NCBI GenBank assembly: GCA_030631725.1
Contig: DAOVKO010000082.1
Coordinates: forward strand, 1-8,680
From: Actinomycetes bacterium
GTDB lineage: Bacteria > Planctomycetota > Phycisphaerae > JAACET01
Direction: 5' to 3'
DNA length: 8,680 nucleotides
Part shown: positions 1 to 6,181 of the stretch, piece by piece
Position numbering within the stretch: position 1 is the first letter of the stretch
Layout of the letters: every line of letters begins with the position of its first letter
The notes under the pieces: model-generated
The model's input: only the letters and a program-made list of their open reading frames with translations
Database searches by the model: none
Told to the model about the DNA's origin: nothing
Translations under genes and position numbers: made by a program

Positions 1-2
1 AT

Positions 3-482
3 CAGGCAGCCAGAGCATACGAAGGGGCAATCGGCTTGCGGGGGACAAACCCGCTGGGGCACCTGGGACGGGCGTTCAGCCTGGCCGGCGCGGGTGAACT
101 GGTCTCGGCATCCCAGAGTCTAGGCAGAGCTTTGGCAATTTTTCCGGAGCAGGCCCAGACCAAGATCGATCTGAAGGGGTTTTTCAACAGCCAGGAGGAG
201 ATCGATCGAATAACGGACAAGCTGGCGGCTCTGGCTGAGGCAAAACAAAAGGATGCTCGGATTCGGCTGCTGCTGGGCTATATTTACCATTACAGTGGGA
301 ACAGTGCGTTGGCAGCTCCGGTGCTGGCCGAGGCGGCAGAGTTGGCCAAGACAGACGCGAGCATATCGCCGGAGTTGGCGGCGACTATAGCGAAGTTTGC
401 TGAGGCTGTGTCCAAGCAGGCAAAAGTAGAACCGAGCCCTAGTATTGAATGGCCGTCGAGCCCGAGTATTGATTGGCCGTGA
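3..482 (+). CDS. C-terminal part of a TPR protein (5' truncated, tail probably frameshifted)
   Basis: The frame is open from the left edge with no in-frame stop, so the start lies outside the window; the TTG at 36 is probably internal. The visible part is alanine- and leucine-rich and helical. A stretch of exactly 34 residues (from NPLGHLGRAF to ALAIFPE) fits a tetratricopeptide repeat, and a second TPR-like unit follows (from DARIRLLLGYIYHYSG to AAELAKTD). TPRs are protein-protein interaction scaffolds; no catalytic motif is seen and the partner is unknown. After the helical part comes a Pro/Ser-rich tail with the repeated motif PSI(E/D)WP. The TGA at 480-482 falls in the third copy of a 24-bp tandem DNA repeat that lacks one base, so the original protein probably ran on to the TAA at 563-565. 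The TPR call is fairly sure; the specific function is unknown. Confidence 0.72.
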   Translation, partial: QAARAYEGAIGLRGTNPLGHLGRAFSLAGAGELVSASQSLGRALAIFPEQAQTKIDLKGFFNSQEEIDRITDKLAALAEAKQKDARIRLLLGYIYHYSGNSALAAPVLAEAAELAKTDASISPELAATIAKFAEAVSKQAKVEPSPSIEWPSSPSIDWP

Positions 483-496
483 GCCCGAGTATGGAT
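433..496 (+). repeat. 24-bp tandem coding repeat, third copy one base short
   Basis: Copies at 433-456 and 457-480 are near-identical, beginning CGAGCCC and ending TGGCCGT. They encode the PSPSIEWP/PSSPSIDWP motif. The third copy begins at 481 as GAGCCCGAGTATGGAT, lacking the leading C, and then diverges. Tandem repeats of this kind gain and lose bases by slippage. Confidence 0.8.
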
Positions 497-565
497 TTGA
501 CGCCGGGGCCGAAACTTGATTTGGGGCCGAGCTTGAAGCTTGATTTGCCGCCTGGTTTGGAATAA
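482..565 (+). other. Out-of-frame continuation of the TPR protein tail
   Basis: If one C is restored between 480 and 481, the frame stays open for 27 more codons from 482 to a TAA at 563-565. It reads SPSMDLTPGPKLDLGP, then a second short SLKLDLPPGLE segment. This has the same Pro/Ser/Asp/Leu low-complexity character as the tail just before the stop. A random frame would not be expected to continue the motif, so this is probably the true C-terminus. The one-base loss could be a real mutation or a sequencing or assembly error. Confidence 0.65.
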
Positions 566-733
566 GCGGTGCGGCGAGGGGCTGGAATCACATCGTGAAT
601 GGATAGACAGGGCAGGCACGTAACCCTTACGAACAAAAATGAAATGCAAAGGGGTGTTGCCTCGCAAGGCTTCTTAGAGTAAGTCTATAGCTTAGGAACG
701 GTTACACGGGTTGGTTTTCGATTTAGGTAAGTA

Positions 734-2509
734 GTGACCATGGCTATGAAACTAACGGATTTTATTGACCGCAAGGCCTTGCGGGAAATCCAGGAGGGTT
801 TCTCGGGGGCGACGAATGTGGCGGTGAGCTTCCGTGACCGGCAAGGGAAGCTGATCATTCCGCCGAGCCGGCCGGGGGAGTTTTGCAAATTGGTTCAATC
901 GACCCCGGCTGGGGCAAAGGCCTGTGTGGCTAGCAACCGAGCGGCAGCGAAGACGGCGGGGCTGGGACATCGGCGGGCTCGCAAGTGCCATGCCGGGCTC
1001 TATCAGTACACAGTACCTATCGAACTCGACGGTGAGCGGCTGGGTACGATTACCATGGGGGATCGGCCGAGGAAGCCTCTTAGCAAGAAACAGGTGGGCG
1101 AAATCGCCGAGCAGTATGGGCTCAAGGCGGAGGAGCTGGGCAAGGCGGCAGAAGCATTGTTGCTGTGGTCCGACGAGCAGATGGACAATTGCATCCGGCT
1201 GCTTTCGGTGCTGAGCAATAACGTAGCCCGGATATGTTACCAGGAATATGTGCTGCGGGAACGGCTGGGCGAATTGGGAGCGATGTACGATCTGACCGGG
1301 CAGCTCTCGGGGACCCAGGACCTGGAACAGACACTGAAGAAGCTGGCAAAGTCGATTGTGGAGATTACTAAGTCGAAGGCCTGCTCACTGCGAATTCTCG
1401 ACCGGCAGAGCAAGGAGCTGCAGATCAAGGCCCGTTATGGTTTCAGTAAAAAATATCTGACGAAGGGCTCGGTAACGCTGAGCGAATCGCAGATCGACTC
1501 GGCGGCCTTGTCCGGAGAGCCGGTGTACATAGCGGAGATGGCCAGCGATCCACGGGTTCTGTACCGTCAAGAGGCCCGGGCCGAAGGTTTGGCCAGCGGG
1601 TTGGCGTTGGGGATGATGTATAAGGGCCAAGCCGTGGGTGTGATTCATCTGTACACAGCTAAGCGGAAGGAGTTCGGGAGATTCGAGCTGGGCCTTTTGC
1701 AAGCGGTGGCTTCGACGGCGGCGGCAGCGATAGAAAACGCTCGTCTCTACAGCGATTCTCTGCAGGCCAAGGAGATGGAAAGGCAGGTTCGACTGGCCAC
1801 GGCGGTTCAGATGCAGATGATACCGGCAAAAGCTCCCGAGCGTGCGGGGCTGGACTTGGCGGGGATATATGTGCCGTGTTTGGGTTTGGCGGGCGATTTT
1901 TACGATTACATTGATTTGCCGGGGGGCAATCTGGGCATTGCGGTGGCGGACGTTTCGGGCAAAGGAGTAGCGGCGTCTCTGCGGATGGCCAGCACGCGGG
2001 CAACACTGCGGGCTCAGGTGGGCAAGGTGTTCGAGATCAGCGAGGTGATGCAGAATGTGAACGAGGCCTTTTGCCGAGACGTGGATCCGGAGGACATGGT
2101 TACGCCGTTCGTGAGCATGTTCTATGGGGTGGTGGATATGGGCAATCGTCGGATGACGTATGCGAACGCGGGGCATGAGCCGCCGTTGTTGCTGCGCGAG
2201 GGTAAGGTGGTGCACCTTGGCGAGGGCGGGCCGGTGTTGGGGATTGATTTGGCTAGTACCTATTACCAGGATGTGGTGGAATTGCAGGACGGGGATGTTC
2301 TGGTGATCTGTACGGATGGGCTGATAGAGGCAATGAACTTCCAGGCCGAACAGTTCGGCAGCAAACGGGTGCTGGCGGCGGCGCGGGCGAAGGTAAAGGA
2401 TAGTGCGGAGCACATTGCCAAGCACATTCTGTGGGAGATGAGACGCTTCACCGGCCTGACCGAACGCATGGATGATATTACTATCGTAGTAGCCAAAATC
2501 GGGGAATAA
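734..2509 (+). CDS. PocR-GAF-SpoIIE/PP2C phosphatase (RsbU-like signalling protein)
   Basis: This 591-residue soluble protein has three modules. Residues ~8-170 match the PocR sensory domain: a start like LREIQEGFSGATNVAVS, then Cys51, Cys64 and Cys85, the last in a CHAGL motif typical of the family. Residues ~178-338 form a GAF domain. A short helical linker (~340-365) leads to a PPM/SpoIIE-type phosphatase (~365-589) with GDFYD (387-391), ADVSGKG (405-411), GHEPPLLL, TDGLIEA (Asp528) and DDIT (580-583); the acidic residues bind the catalytic Mn/Mg. Related proteins (RsbU, SpoIIE) dephosphorylate STAS-domain anti-sigma antagonists, so a small ligand or redox signal may be turned into a partner-switching output. 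No STAS or anti-sigma gene is nearby. The GTG at 734 sits ~6 nt after AGGTAAG (725-731); ATG at 740 or 746 is also possible. No membrane segment is seen. Confidence 0.9.
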   Translation: MTMAMKLTDFIDRKALREIQEGFSGATNVAVSFRDRQGKLIIPPSRPGEFCKLVQSTPAGAKACVASNRAAAKTAGLGHRRARKCHAGLYQYTVPIELDGERLGTITMGDRPRKPLSKKQVGEIAEQYGLKAEELGKAAEALLLWSDEQMDNCIRLLSVLSNNVARICYQEYVLRERLGELGAMYDLTGQLSGTQDLEQTLKKLAKSIVEITKSKACSLRILDRQSKELQIKARYGFSKKYLTKGSVTLSESQIDSAALSGEPVYIAEMASDPRVLYRQEARAEGLASGLALGMMYKGQAVGVIHLYTAKRKEFGRFELGLLQAVASTAAAAIENARLYSDSLQAKEMERQVRLATAVQMQMIPAKAPERAGLDLAGIYVPCLGLAGDFYDYIDLPGGNLGIAVADVSGKGVAASLRMASTRATLRAQVGKVFEISEVMQNVNEAFCRDVDPEDMVTPFVSMFYGVVDMGNRRMTYANAGHEPPLLLREGKVVHLGEGGPVLGIDLASTYYQDVVELQDGDVLVICTDGLIEAMNFQAEQFGSKRVLAAARAKVKDSAEHIAKHILWEMRRFTGLTERMDDITIVVAKIGE

Positions 2510-2560
2510 CCCAACGATAGAGGACATGGTCCTGGATATTCTTTTGTGTAGAATGAGCGT

Positions 2561-3175
2561 ATGAAAGAGTTGATCCTTGTGCGGCATGGACAGAGTGAGC
2601 AGCACATCCGGGACATCACCGGCGGGTGGACCGATGCGCGACTGACGGAGCTGGGCTGCCGCCAGGCGCAGAGCACGGCAGAGCGTCTGGCTCTCAAGAT
2701 GAAAGAAGATTCGGTGCGCATCCTCAGCAGCGATCTGTCCCGGGCTAGGCAGACGGCGCGAATCATCGGCAAACCGGTCGGCGTCGAACCAACCTTCCAC
2801 AGGGAACTGCGAGAATTGAACAACGGCACGGCGGCAGGACTGACGCAGGCGCAAGCCAAGGAGATTGCACTGCCCGTCACACATCCAATGATTGATTGGA
2901 TTCCCTATCCCCAAGCCGAGAGCTGGCGCATGATGACCGATCGGGTCTTTGACTTCATGGAACGGGTAGAGGCGGGGATCGAGGAGATCGCGGTGGTGGT
3001 GACGCATGGGAACTCCGGCATCGCAGTGATCCAATGGTGGCTACGCATGGCGGAGGCCTGCCGCAAGGGGATCTCCTTTGAACTCGACGCCTGCAGCATT
3101 ACGTGGCTGAATATCAACTCTTGGGGTGAAAGAACCATTGTGAAGCTTAACGACACCTCACATCTGGAGCGATGA
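2561..3175 (+). CDS. Histidine phosphatase superfamily protein (phosphoglycerate mutase-like)
   Basis: This 204-residue protein opens with the family hallmark LVRHGQSE (residues 6-13), in which His9 is the phospho-acceptor and Arg8 binds phosphate. SSDLSRARQTA (57-67) supplies the second phosphate-binding arginine. The RELRELNNG segment (81-89) carries the likely acid/base glutamate (Glu82 or Glu85). VVTHGNSG (146-153) supplies the second catalytic histidine, His149. The length fits the small branch of the family (GpmB, CobC, PhoE, SixA-like), which removes phosphate from small molecules or phosphohistidine. The substrate cannot be read from sequence. The gene starts 51 nt after the upstream phosphatase gene and could be co-transcribed. 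The ATG has no convincing Shine-Dalgarno sequence (preceding bases GAATGAGCGT). It converges with the kinase gene, leaving only 19 nt between stops. Confidence 0.88.
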   Translation: MKELILVRHGQSEQHIRDITGGWTDARLTELGCRQAQSTAERLALKMKEDSVRILSSDLSRARQTARIIGKPVGVEPTFHRELRELNNGTAAGLTQAQAKEIALPVTHPMIDWIPYPQAESWRMMTDRVFDFMERVEAGIEEIAVVVTHGNSGIAVIQWWLRMAEACRKGISFELDACSITWLNINSWGERTIVKLNDTSHLER

Positions 3176-3194
3176 GCACTGGGCTTAGACGGCT

Positions 3195-4763
3195 TTAGCG
3201 GGTCGGTTGTATGGGGGTAGATGGAGGGGTGGGGGTGAGTATTTTTGGTATGGTGAGGGTGAAGGCGGAGCCTTTGCCGAGTTCGCTGGTCAGGGTGAGT
3301 TCGCCGCCGAGCAGAGTGGCGAGTTCCTTGGCGATGGCTAAGCCGAGGCCGGCGCCGCCGTGGGGGCGAGTGGCTGAGGTATCGACCTGGGTGAACTTGT
3401 CGAAGATGTGCTCCTGATCCTCCTTGCTGATGCCTGGGCCGTTGTCCATGACGCTGATTGTGATGAGGTCATCGGTGGCCATCTCGGCCTCGATGCGAAT
3501 CTGTCCGCCGGAGGGGGTGAACTTGATGGAATTACTCAAGAGGTTGTAGAGAATCTGCTGGAGCTTGCCGCCGTCGGTTTCCAACAAAGGAACGTCCTGA
3601 GCGAACTGAAGCTGGACCTGCAGGTTCTTGCTGTCGGTCAGGGGAGCGGTGAGGCGCAAGAGGTCCTCGCATATACCGGTGAGGGAGGTTTTGTCGATGT
3701 GCATGACAACCTTTCCGGCTTCGATTCTGGCCAAGTCCAGGAGGTCGTTGATGATTTCGAGGAGGTCTCGGCCGGAGCTGAGGATGTTTTCGGCGTACTT
3801 GGCGGCCCTTTCGTGGTCCTGTTTGTTGGCAATTTCGGTGAGCAGCTCGGCGAAACCGATTATAGAGTTTAGAGGGGTGCGGAGCTCGTGGGAGACGTTG
3901 GCAATAAACTCACTCTTTAGCTTGTTGGCTTCGGAGAGGGCGACATTGGCGCGGGAGACTTCATCGAGCTTGACGTCGAGGCTTCGGTTGATGGCCTGGA
4001 GCTGTTCGCGGGCGTCGCTGAGGTGGGCCAACATGGAGTTGAAGGTATCGGAGAGCAGCTCGAATTCGTCGCCGGTGCGGATGTGTGATCGGACCTCGAT
4101 GTTTCCCTTGGCGACCTTGTCGGCGGAGCGTCGGAGTTGGCGGAGCGGCCGAAGGAACATGCGCTGGGCAATGAGTTGAAAGAGGAGCATGGCCAAGACG
4201 CCGGCCATGGTGGCGATCCAGATAACGGTCAACAAATTACCCCAGTATCCGTATTGGCGGGGGCTTACGCGAATGAATCCCTGGATGCGGGCGGTCTGGG
4301 CAACGGGGTCCTGAATGGAAGCCCGGTCGGGGTTGCGGATGGCCAGGACATACTGGCGCGGAGCGGAAGGTGAAGGTATGACTAGAAACTCAACGGGTTT
4401 TACTTCTCGGCCTGGCTGATCGAGCCGTTCGGCCAAGTCACTGAGGGATTCGTCGCTCTTGGCGCGGTCGAGACTGATGAGTTCGGGCGGCTGGATGTGG
4501 GGGAGTTGCTCCTGCCAGAGTGCTTCAAGCCTTTTATTGGCTGCCTCGAAGTCTGCGATAGGCCAGCCGAGGAGTCTGCGGGCCAGGAGTGCATGCCCGC
4601 GGGCCTCACGGTAGGTGAGCTCATCGACCAATGAGCCCATCCACCACCAGGCTGCGCCCAGAGCACAACCGAGAATGAGAGCTACGGCCAAGGCGAACAA
4701 GATGAGGGTCTTGGTTCCCAGAGACATGCGGGGCTGGATCTTTTTAATCTTGTTCTTGGCCAT
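3195..4763 (-). CDS. Membrane sensor histidine kinase (TM-sensor-TM-HAMP-HisKA-HATPase)
   Basis: This 522-residue protein senses an extracytoplasmic signal and autophosphorylates. A basic N-terminus precedes TM1 (~18-41). Residues ~42-175 are an external sensor region I do not recognise, and TM2 spans ~176-198. HAMP follows (~199-252), then a coiled helix (~252-285). The HisKA box is SHELRTPLNS (291-300) with phospho-accepting His292. The ATPase domain shows the N box (LYNLLSNSIKFT, Asn411), G1 (DNGPGI, 440-445), an F box (FDKFTQ, 454-459) and G2 (GGAGLGL, 469-475). The C-terminus is a short Pro/Thr-rich tail. There is no fused receiver domain and no response regulator in the window, so it is an orphan kinase here. 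No Shine-Dalgarno is visible before the ATG at 4763, which is preceded by TTGCGAATT repeats. Co-transcription with mutM, 104 nt upstream on the same strand, is possible. Confidence 0.93.
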   Translation of the reverse strand: MAKNKIKKIQPRMSLGTKTLILFALAVALILGCALGAAWWWMGSLVDELTYREARGHALLARRLLGWPIADFEAANKRLEALWQEQLPHIQPPELISLDRAKSDESLSDLAERLDQPGREVKPVEFLVIPSPSAPRQYVLAIRNPDRASIQDPVAQTARIQGFIRVSPRQYGYWGNLLTVIWIATMAGVLAMLLFQLIAQRMFLRPLRQLRRSADKVAKGNIEVRSHIRTGDEFELLSDTFNSMLAHLSDAREQLQAINRSLDVKLDEVSRANVALSEANKLKSEFIANVSHELRTPLNSIIGFAELLTEIANKQDHERAAKYAENILSSGRDLLEIINDLLDLARIEAGKVVMHIDKTSLTGICEDLLRLTAPLTDSKNLQVQLQFAQDVPLLETDGGKLQQILYNLLSNSIKFTPSGGQIRIEAEMATDDLITISVMDNGPGISKEDQEHIFDKFTQVDTSATRPHGGAGLGLAIAKELATLLGGELTLTSELGKGSAFTLTIPKILTPTPPSTPIQPTR

Positions 4764-4773
4764 GATAAACTTA

Positions 4774-4804
4774 TTGCGAATTTCGCATTGCGAATTGCGA
4801 ATTT
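4774..4804. repeat. TTGCGAATT short repeat cluster
   Basis: The 9-mer TTGCGAATT occurs at 4774-4782, 4788-4796 and 4795-4803, the last two overlapping, with a degenerate TTTCGCA between the first and second. It lies just upstream of the kinase start, on its 5' leader side. The spacing is 14 then 7 nt. It may be simple-sequence expansion or a cluster of protein-binding sites; the sequence does not decide. Confidence 0.6.
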
Positions 4805-4807
4805 AGT

Positions 4808-4825
4808 AAGGCGAGATTTCGCCTT
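4808..4825 (-). other. 7-bp hairpin between mutM and the kinase gene
   Basis: AAGGCGA (4808-4814) and TCGCCTT (4819-4825) form a perfect 7-bp stem with a 4-nt loop, about 43 nt past the mutM stop. On the minus strand it is followed by ACTAAATT rather than a U run, so it is at best a weak terminator or an RNA-stabilising or processing hairpin between the two genes. Confidence 0.4.
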
Positions 4826-4867
4826 CCACTTGCCCATTGGCGATTAATTAGACTACCACGGAAGCGT

Positions 4868-5686
4868 TTAGCTGTCCAGTAGCTGACAGGCGGGGCATAT
4901 ATGTGTGCTTCGTCCGGCGATGATCAGGCGCTGGATTTTTGTTCGGCAACGGAGGCACTTTTTCCCGGTCCTTTGATAGACCTTGAGGCTGGTTTGAAAT
5001 CGCCCGAGCTGGCCATCGCTTTGCCGAAAATCTCTGATGCTGGAGCCGCCGGCAGCTATGGCCTGTTTGAATATTCTTTTCATGGCCCGGTACAATCGGG
5101 CGACAGCGAGGGGGCCCAGGCTCTCGGCGGGCTGGGCTGGGTGTATGCGGGCGGCGAAGAGGACCTCGTCGGTGTAGATATTTCCGAAGCCGACAATAAC
5201 GGACTGATCGAGGAGGAGAGCTTTGATCATTCGCCGTCGGCCCAGAAGCTCTTTGAAATGGGGCAAACTGATGCGGAGCGGTTCTGGGCCGAGCTTTGCC
5301 ATTGCGGCCTCGGCGAGGAGGCGGGCTTTGGAGGGATACAGTTTGAGTCTGCCGAAGCGGCGGACGTCGCGGAAGTGAAGGACCTGATCGCTTTGGGTGA
5401 ATTCGAGGCAAAGGTGGGTGTGACGGTCGGGGCGGTAACTGGGGCTGGTCCAACAGAGTTGGCCGGTCATTCCCAAGTGAACGGCTAAACATCGGCCGTC
5501 GTCAAACCAGATGAGGATGTTCTTTCCCCGCCGGGTTATTCGAACGAGCTTGGCCCCAACTAATGAGGCGATGGGGCGCGATGCAAATTTCTTGGTCTGT
5601 TTCAGGCGGACGCGACTGAGGGGAGTTCGGGGCATAGATCTTCTGAGGCCGCGGACTATGGTCTCAACCTCGGGAAGTTCGGGCAT
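4868..5686 (-). CDS. mutM: Formamidopyrimidine-DNA glycosylase (Fpg/MutM)
   Basis: Base-excision repair enzyme that removes 8-oxoguanine and formamidopyrimidines and nicks the abasic site by beta/delta elimination. The 272 residues match the usual family length. The N-terminus is MPELPEVETIVRGL, giving the catalytic Pro2 (Schiff base) and Glu3. RRGKNILIW (52-60) holds the conserved Lys55 and HLGMTGQL (70-77) the wedge Met73. FRDVRRFG (105-112) holds the Arg/Phe that fill the DNA gap, and GFGNIYTDEVLF (166-177) the DNA-binding Asn169. The C-terminal zinc finger is complete: Cys244, Cys247, Cys264 and Cys267, in GRSTHICPACQ. All key residues are present, so it should be active. The start is well fixed: AGGAGA (5694-5699, minus strand) lies 7 nt before the ATG. 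It is transcribed away from the PEP-CTERM gene. I could not identify a convincing promoter. Confidence 0.97.
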   Translation of the reverse strand: MPELPEVETIVRGLRRSMPRTPLSRVRLKQTKKFASRPIASLVGAKLVRITRRGKNILIWFDDGRCLAVHLGMTGQLCWTSPSYRPDRHTHLCLEFTQSDQVLHFRDVRRFGRLKLYPSKARLLAEAAMAKLGPEPLRISLPHFKELLGRRRMIKALLLDQSVIVGFGNIYTDEVLFAARIHPAQPAESLGPLAVARLYRAMKRIFKQAIAAGGSSIRDFRQSDGQLGRFQTSLKVYQRTGKKCLRCRTKIQRLIIAGRSTHICPACQLLDS

Positions 5687-5693
5687 TGAAAGG

Positions 5694-5699
5694 TCTCCT
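5694..5699 (-). promoter_or_regulatory. Shine-Dalgarno site of mutM
   Basis: AGGAGA on the minus strand, 7 nt upstream of the ATG at 5684-5686. It confirms the MPELPE start. Confidence 0.85.
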
Positions 5700-5798
5700 A
5701 AGCCGGCTGGCGACGAAAGTCGGACACCGTTTTTGACTTATTCAACCTCATTTGGCAAGGACGCTTTTGCTGATTCGTCTTGAGGTGGGCAAACCACC

Positions 5799-5918
5799 AT
5801 GGGGGCAGGGGTACTGGGGGTGCCGACAACATCTATTGCCGAAGCGTATCTACCTCTAGAAGAAAGGCTTACAGGAATCGAAAGAACGGCTAGGAAATTA
5901 GAAAAAAAGCTTGACTGA
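5799..5918 (+). CDS. Possible 39-residue small protein
   Basis: An ATG at 5799 opens 39 codons to a TGA at 5916-5918. GAGGTGG (5782-5788) lies about 10 nt upstream and could act as a ribosome-binding site. The predicted peptide starts with a short hydrophobic MGAGVLGVPTTS and ends in a charged, helix-prone part (LEERLTGIERTARKLEKKLD). The gene fills the mutM/PEP-CTERM gap, and its last codons overlap the -35 box of the promoter at 5911. I recognise no family. An open frame this short can arise by chance, so it is a candidate only. Confidence 0.27.
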   Translation: MGAGVLGVPTTSIAEAYLPLEERLTGIERTARKLEKKLD

Positions 5919-5939
5919 AAAGCCGGCTAGTGGTAAAAT
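5911..5939 (+). promoter_or_regulatory. Sigma70-type promoter upstream of the PEP-CTERM gene
   Basis: TTGACT (5911-5916), a 17-nt spacer, then TAAAAT (5934-5939). An A-rich stretch (TTAGAAAAAAAG, 5898-5909) directly upstream resembles an UP element. The predicted start is about 5946, which gives a leader of about 236 nt before the ATG at 6182. Confidence 0.75.
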
Positions 5940-5945
5940 AAGATT

Positions 5946-5979
5946 AGGTGAGAGAGTGTGTTTCTTGCACCTTTTTTTT
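5946..5979 (+). terminator. Promoter-proximal hairpin with T8 tract (possible attenuator)
   Basis: AGGTG (5946-5950) pairs with CACCT (5968-5972). After one mismatch, GAGA (5952-5955) can pair with TCTT (5963-5966), counting a G.T wobble. A run of eight T follows (5972-5979). This is the layout of an intrinsic terminator, but it starts at the predicted transcription start, so full termination would release an RNA of about 34 nt. The stem is moderate, and read-through must occur if this promoter drives the downstream gene. Confidence 0.4.
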
Positions 5980-5990
5980 ATTGGCGTGCC

Positions 5991-6047
5991 CAGGCGGTAC
6001 GGCTGGCAGGAGATGTTCTCGGCGTGTGCCAGATAAACATATGCCTG
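5991..6047 (+). other. Foldable 5' leader element of the PEP-CTERM gene
   Basis: Nested pairings are visible. An outer CAGGC (5991-5995) pairs with GCCTG (6043-6047). A middle CTGGCA (6003-6008) pairs with TGCCAG (6027-6032). An inner GAGA (6010-6013) pairs with TCTC (6017-6020) around a 3-nt loop. I do not recognise a known riboswitch class; the c-di-GMP-I core sequence is absent. It may be a regulatory leader, or chance folding in a GC-rich stretch. Confidence 0.35.
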
Positions 6048-6181
6048 CGGAATAAATGGTAACGTCTTCGAAAGGATTAAAAGGGATTGTGCCCGACTCA
6101 AAGGATTGGATGAAAATAATCGTTTAGTGTAGATGGCTTAGAGCAGATACGAAAACCATGCTAGAGAAAAAGGAGAAGGAA

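Noticed and set aside
2521..2533. AGGAC-ATG-GTCCT hairpin after the PocR-GAF-phosphatase gene as a terminator
   Set aside because: The stem has only 5 bp and the T-rich part (ATATTCTTTT) is not adjacent, so it is too weak to call.
1385..3034. Long open frame on the minus strand (549 codons)
   Set aside because: It lies opposite two genes with clear catalytic motifs, is rich in His/Arg/Pro as expected from antisense of GC-rich codons, crosses their intergenic gap, and shows no domain.
3408..4179. Overlapping plus-strand frames within the kinase gene
   Set aside because: They are antisense shadows of the HisKA, HAMP and linker coding regions, where the minus-strand protein shows all expected motifs.
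4901..5488. 195-codon plus-strand frame opposite mutM
   Set aside because: The minus-strand MutM is complete with all catalytic and zinc residues; the opposite frame has no motif.
5980..6060. c-di-GMP or cobalamin riboswitch before the PEP-CTERM gene
   Set aside because: GGCAGGAGAT loosely recalls cobalamin elements, but the required core boxes are missing; no known class could be supported.
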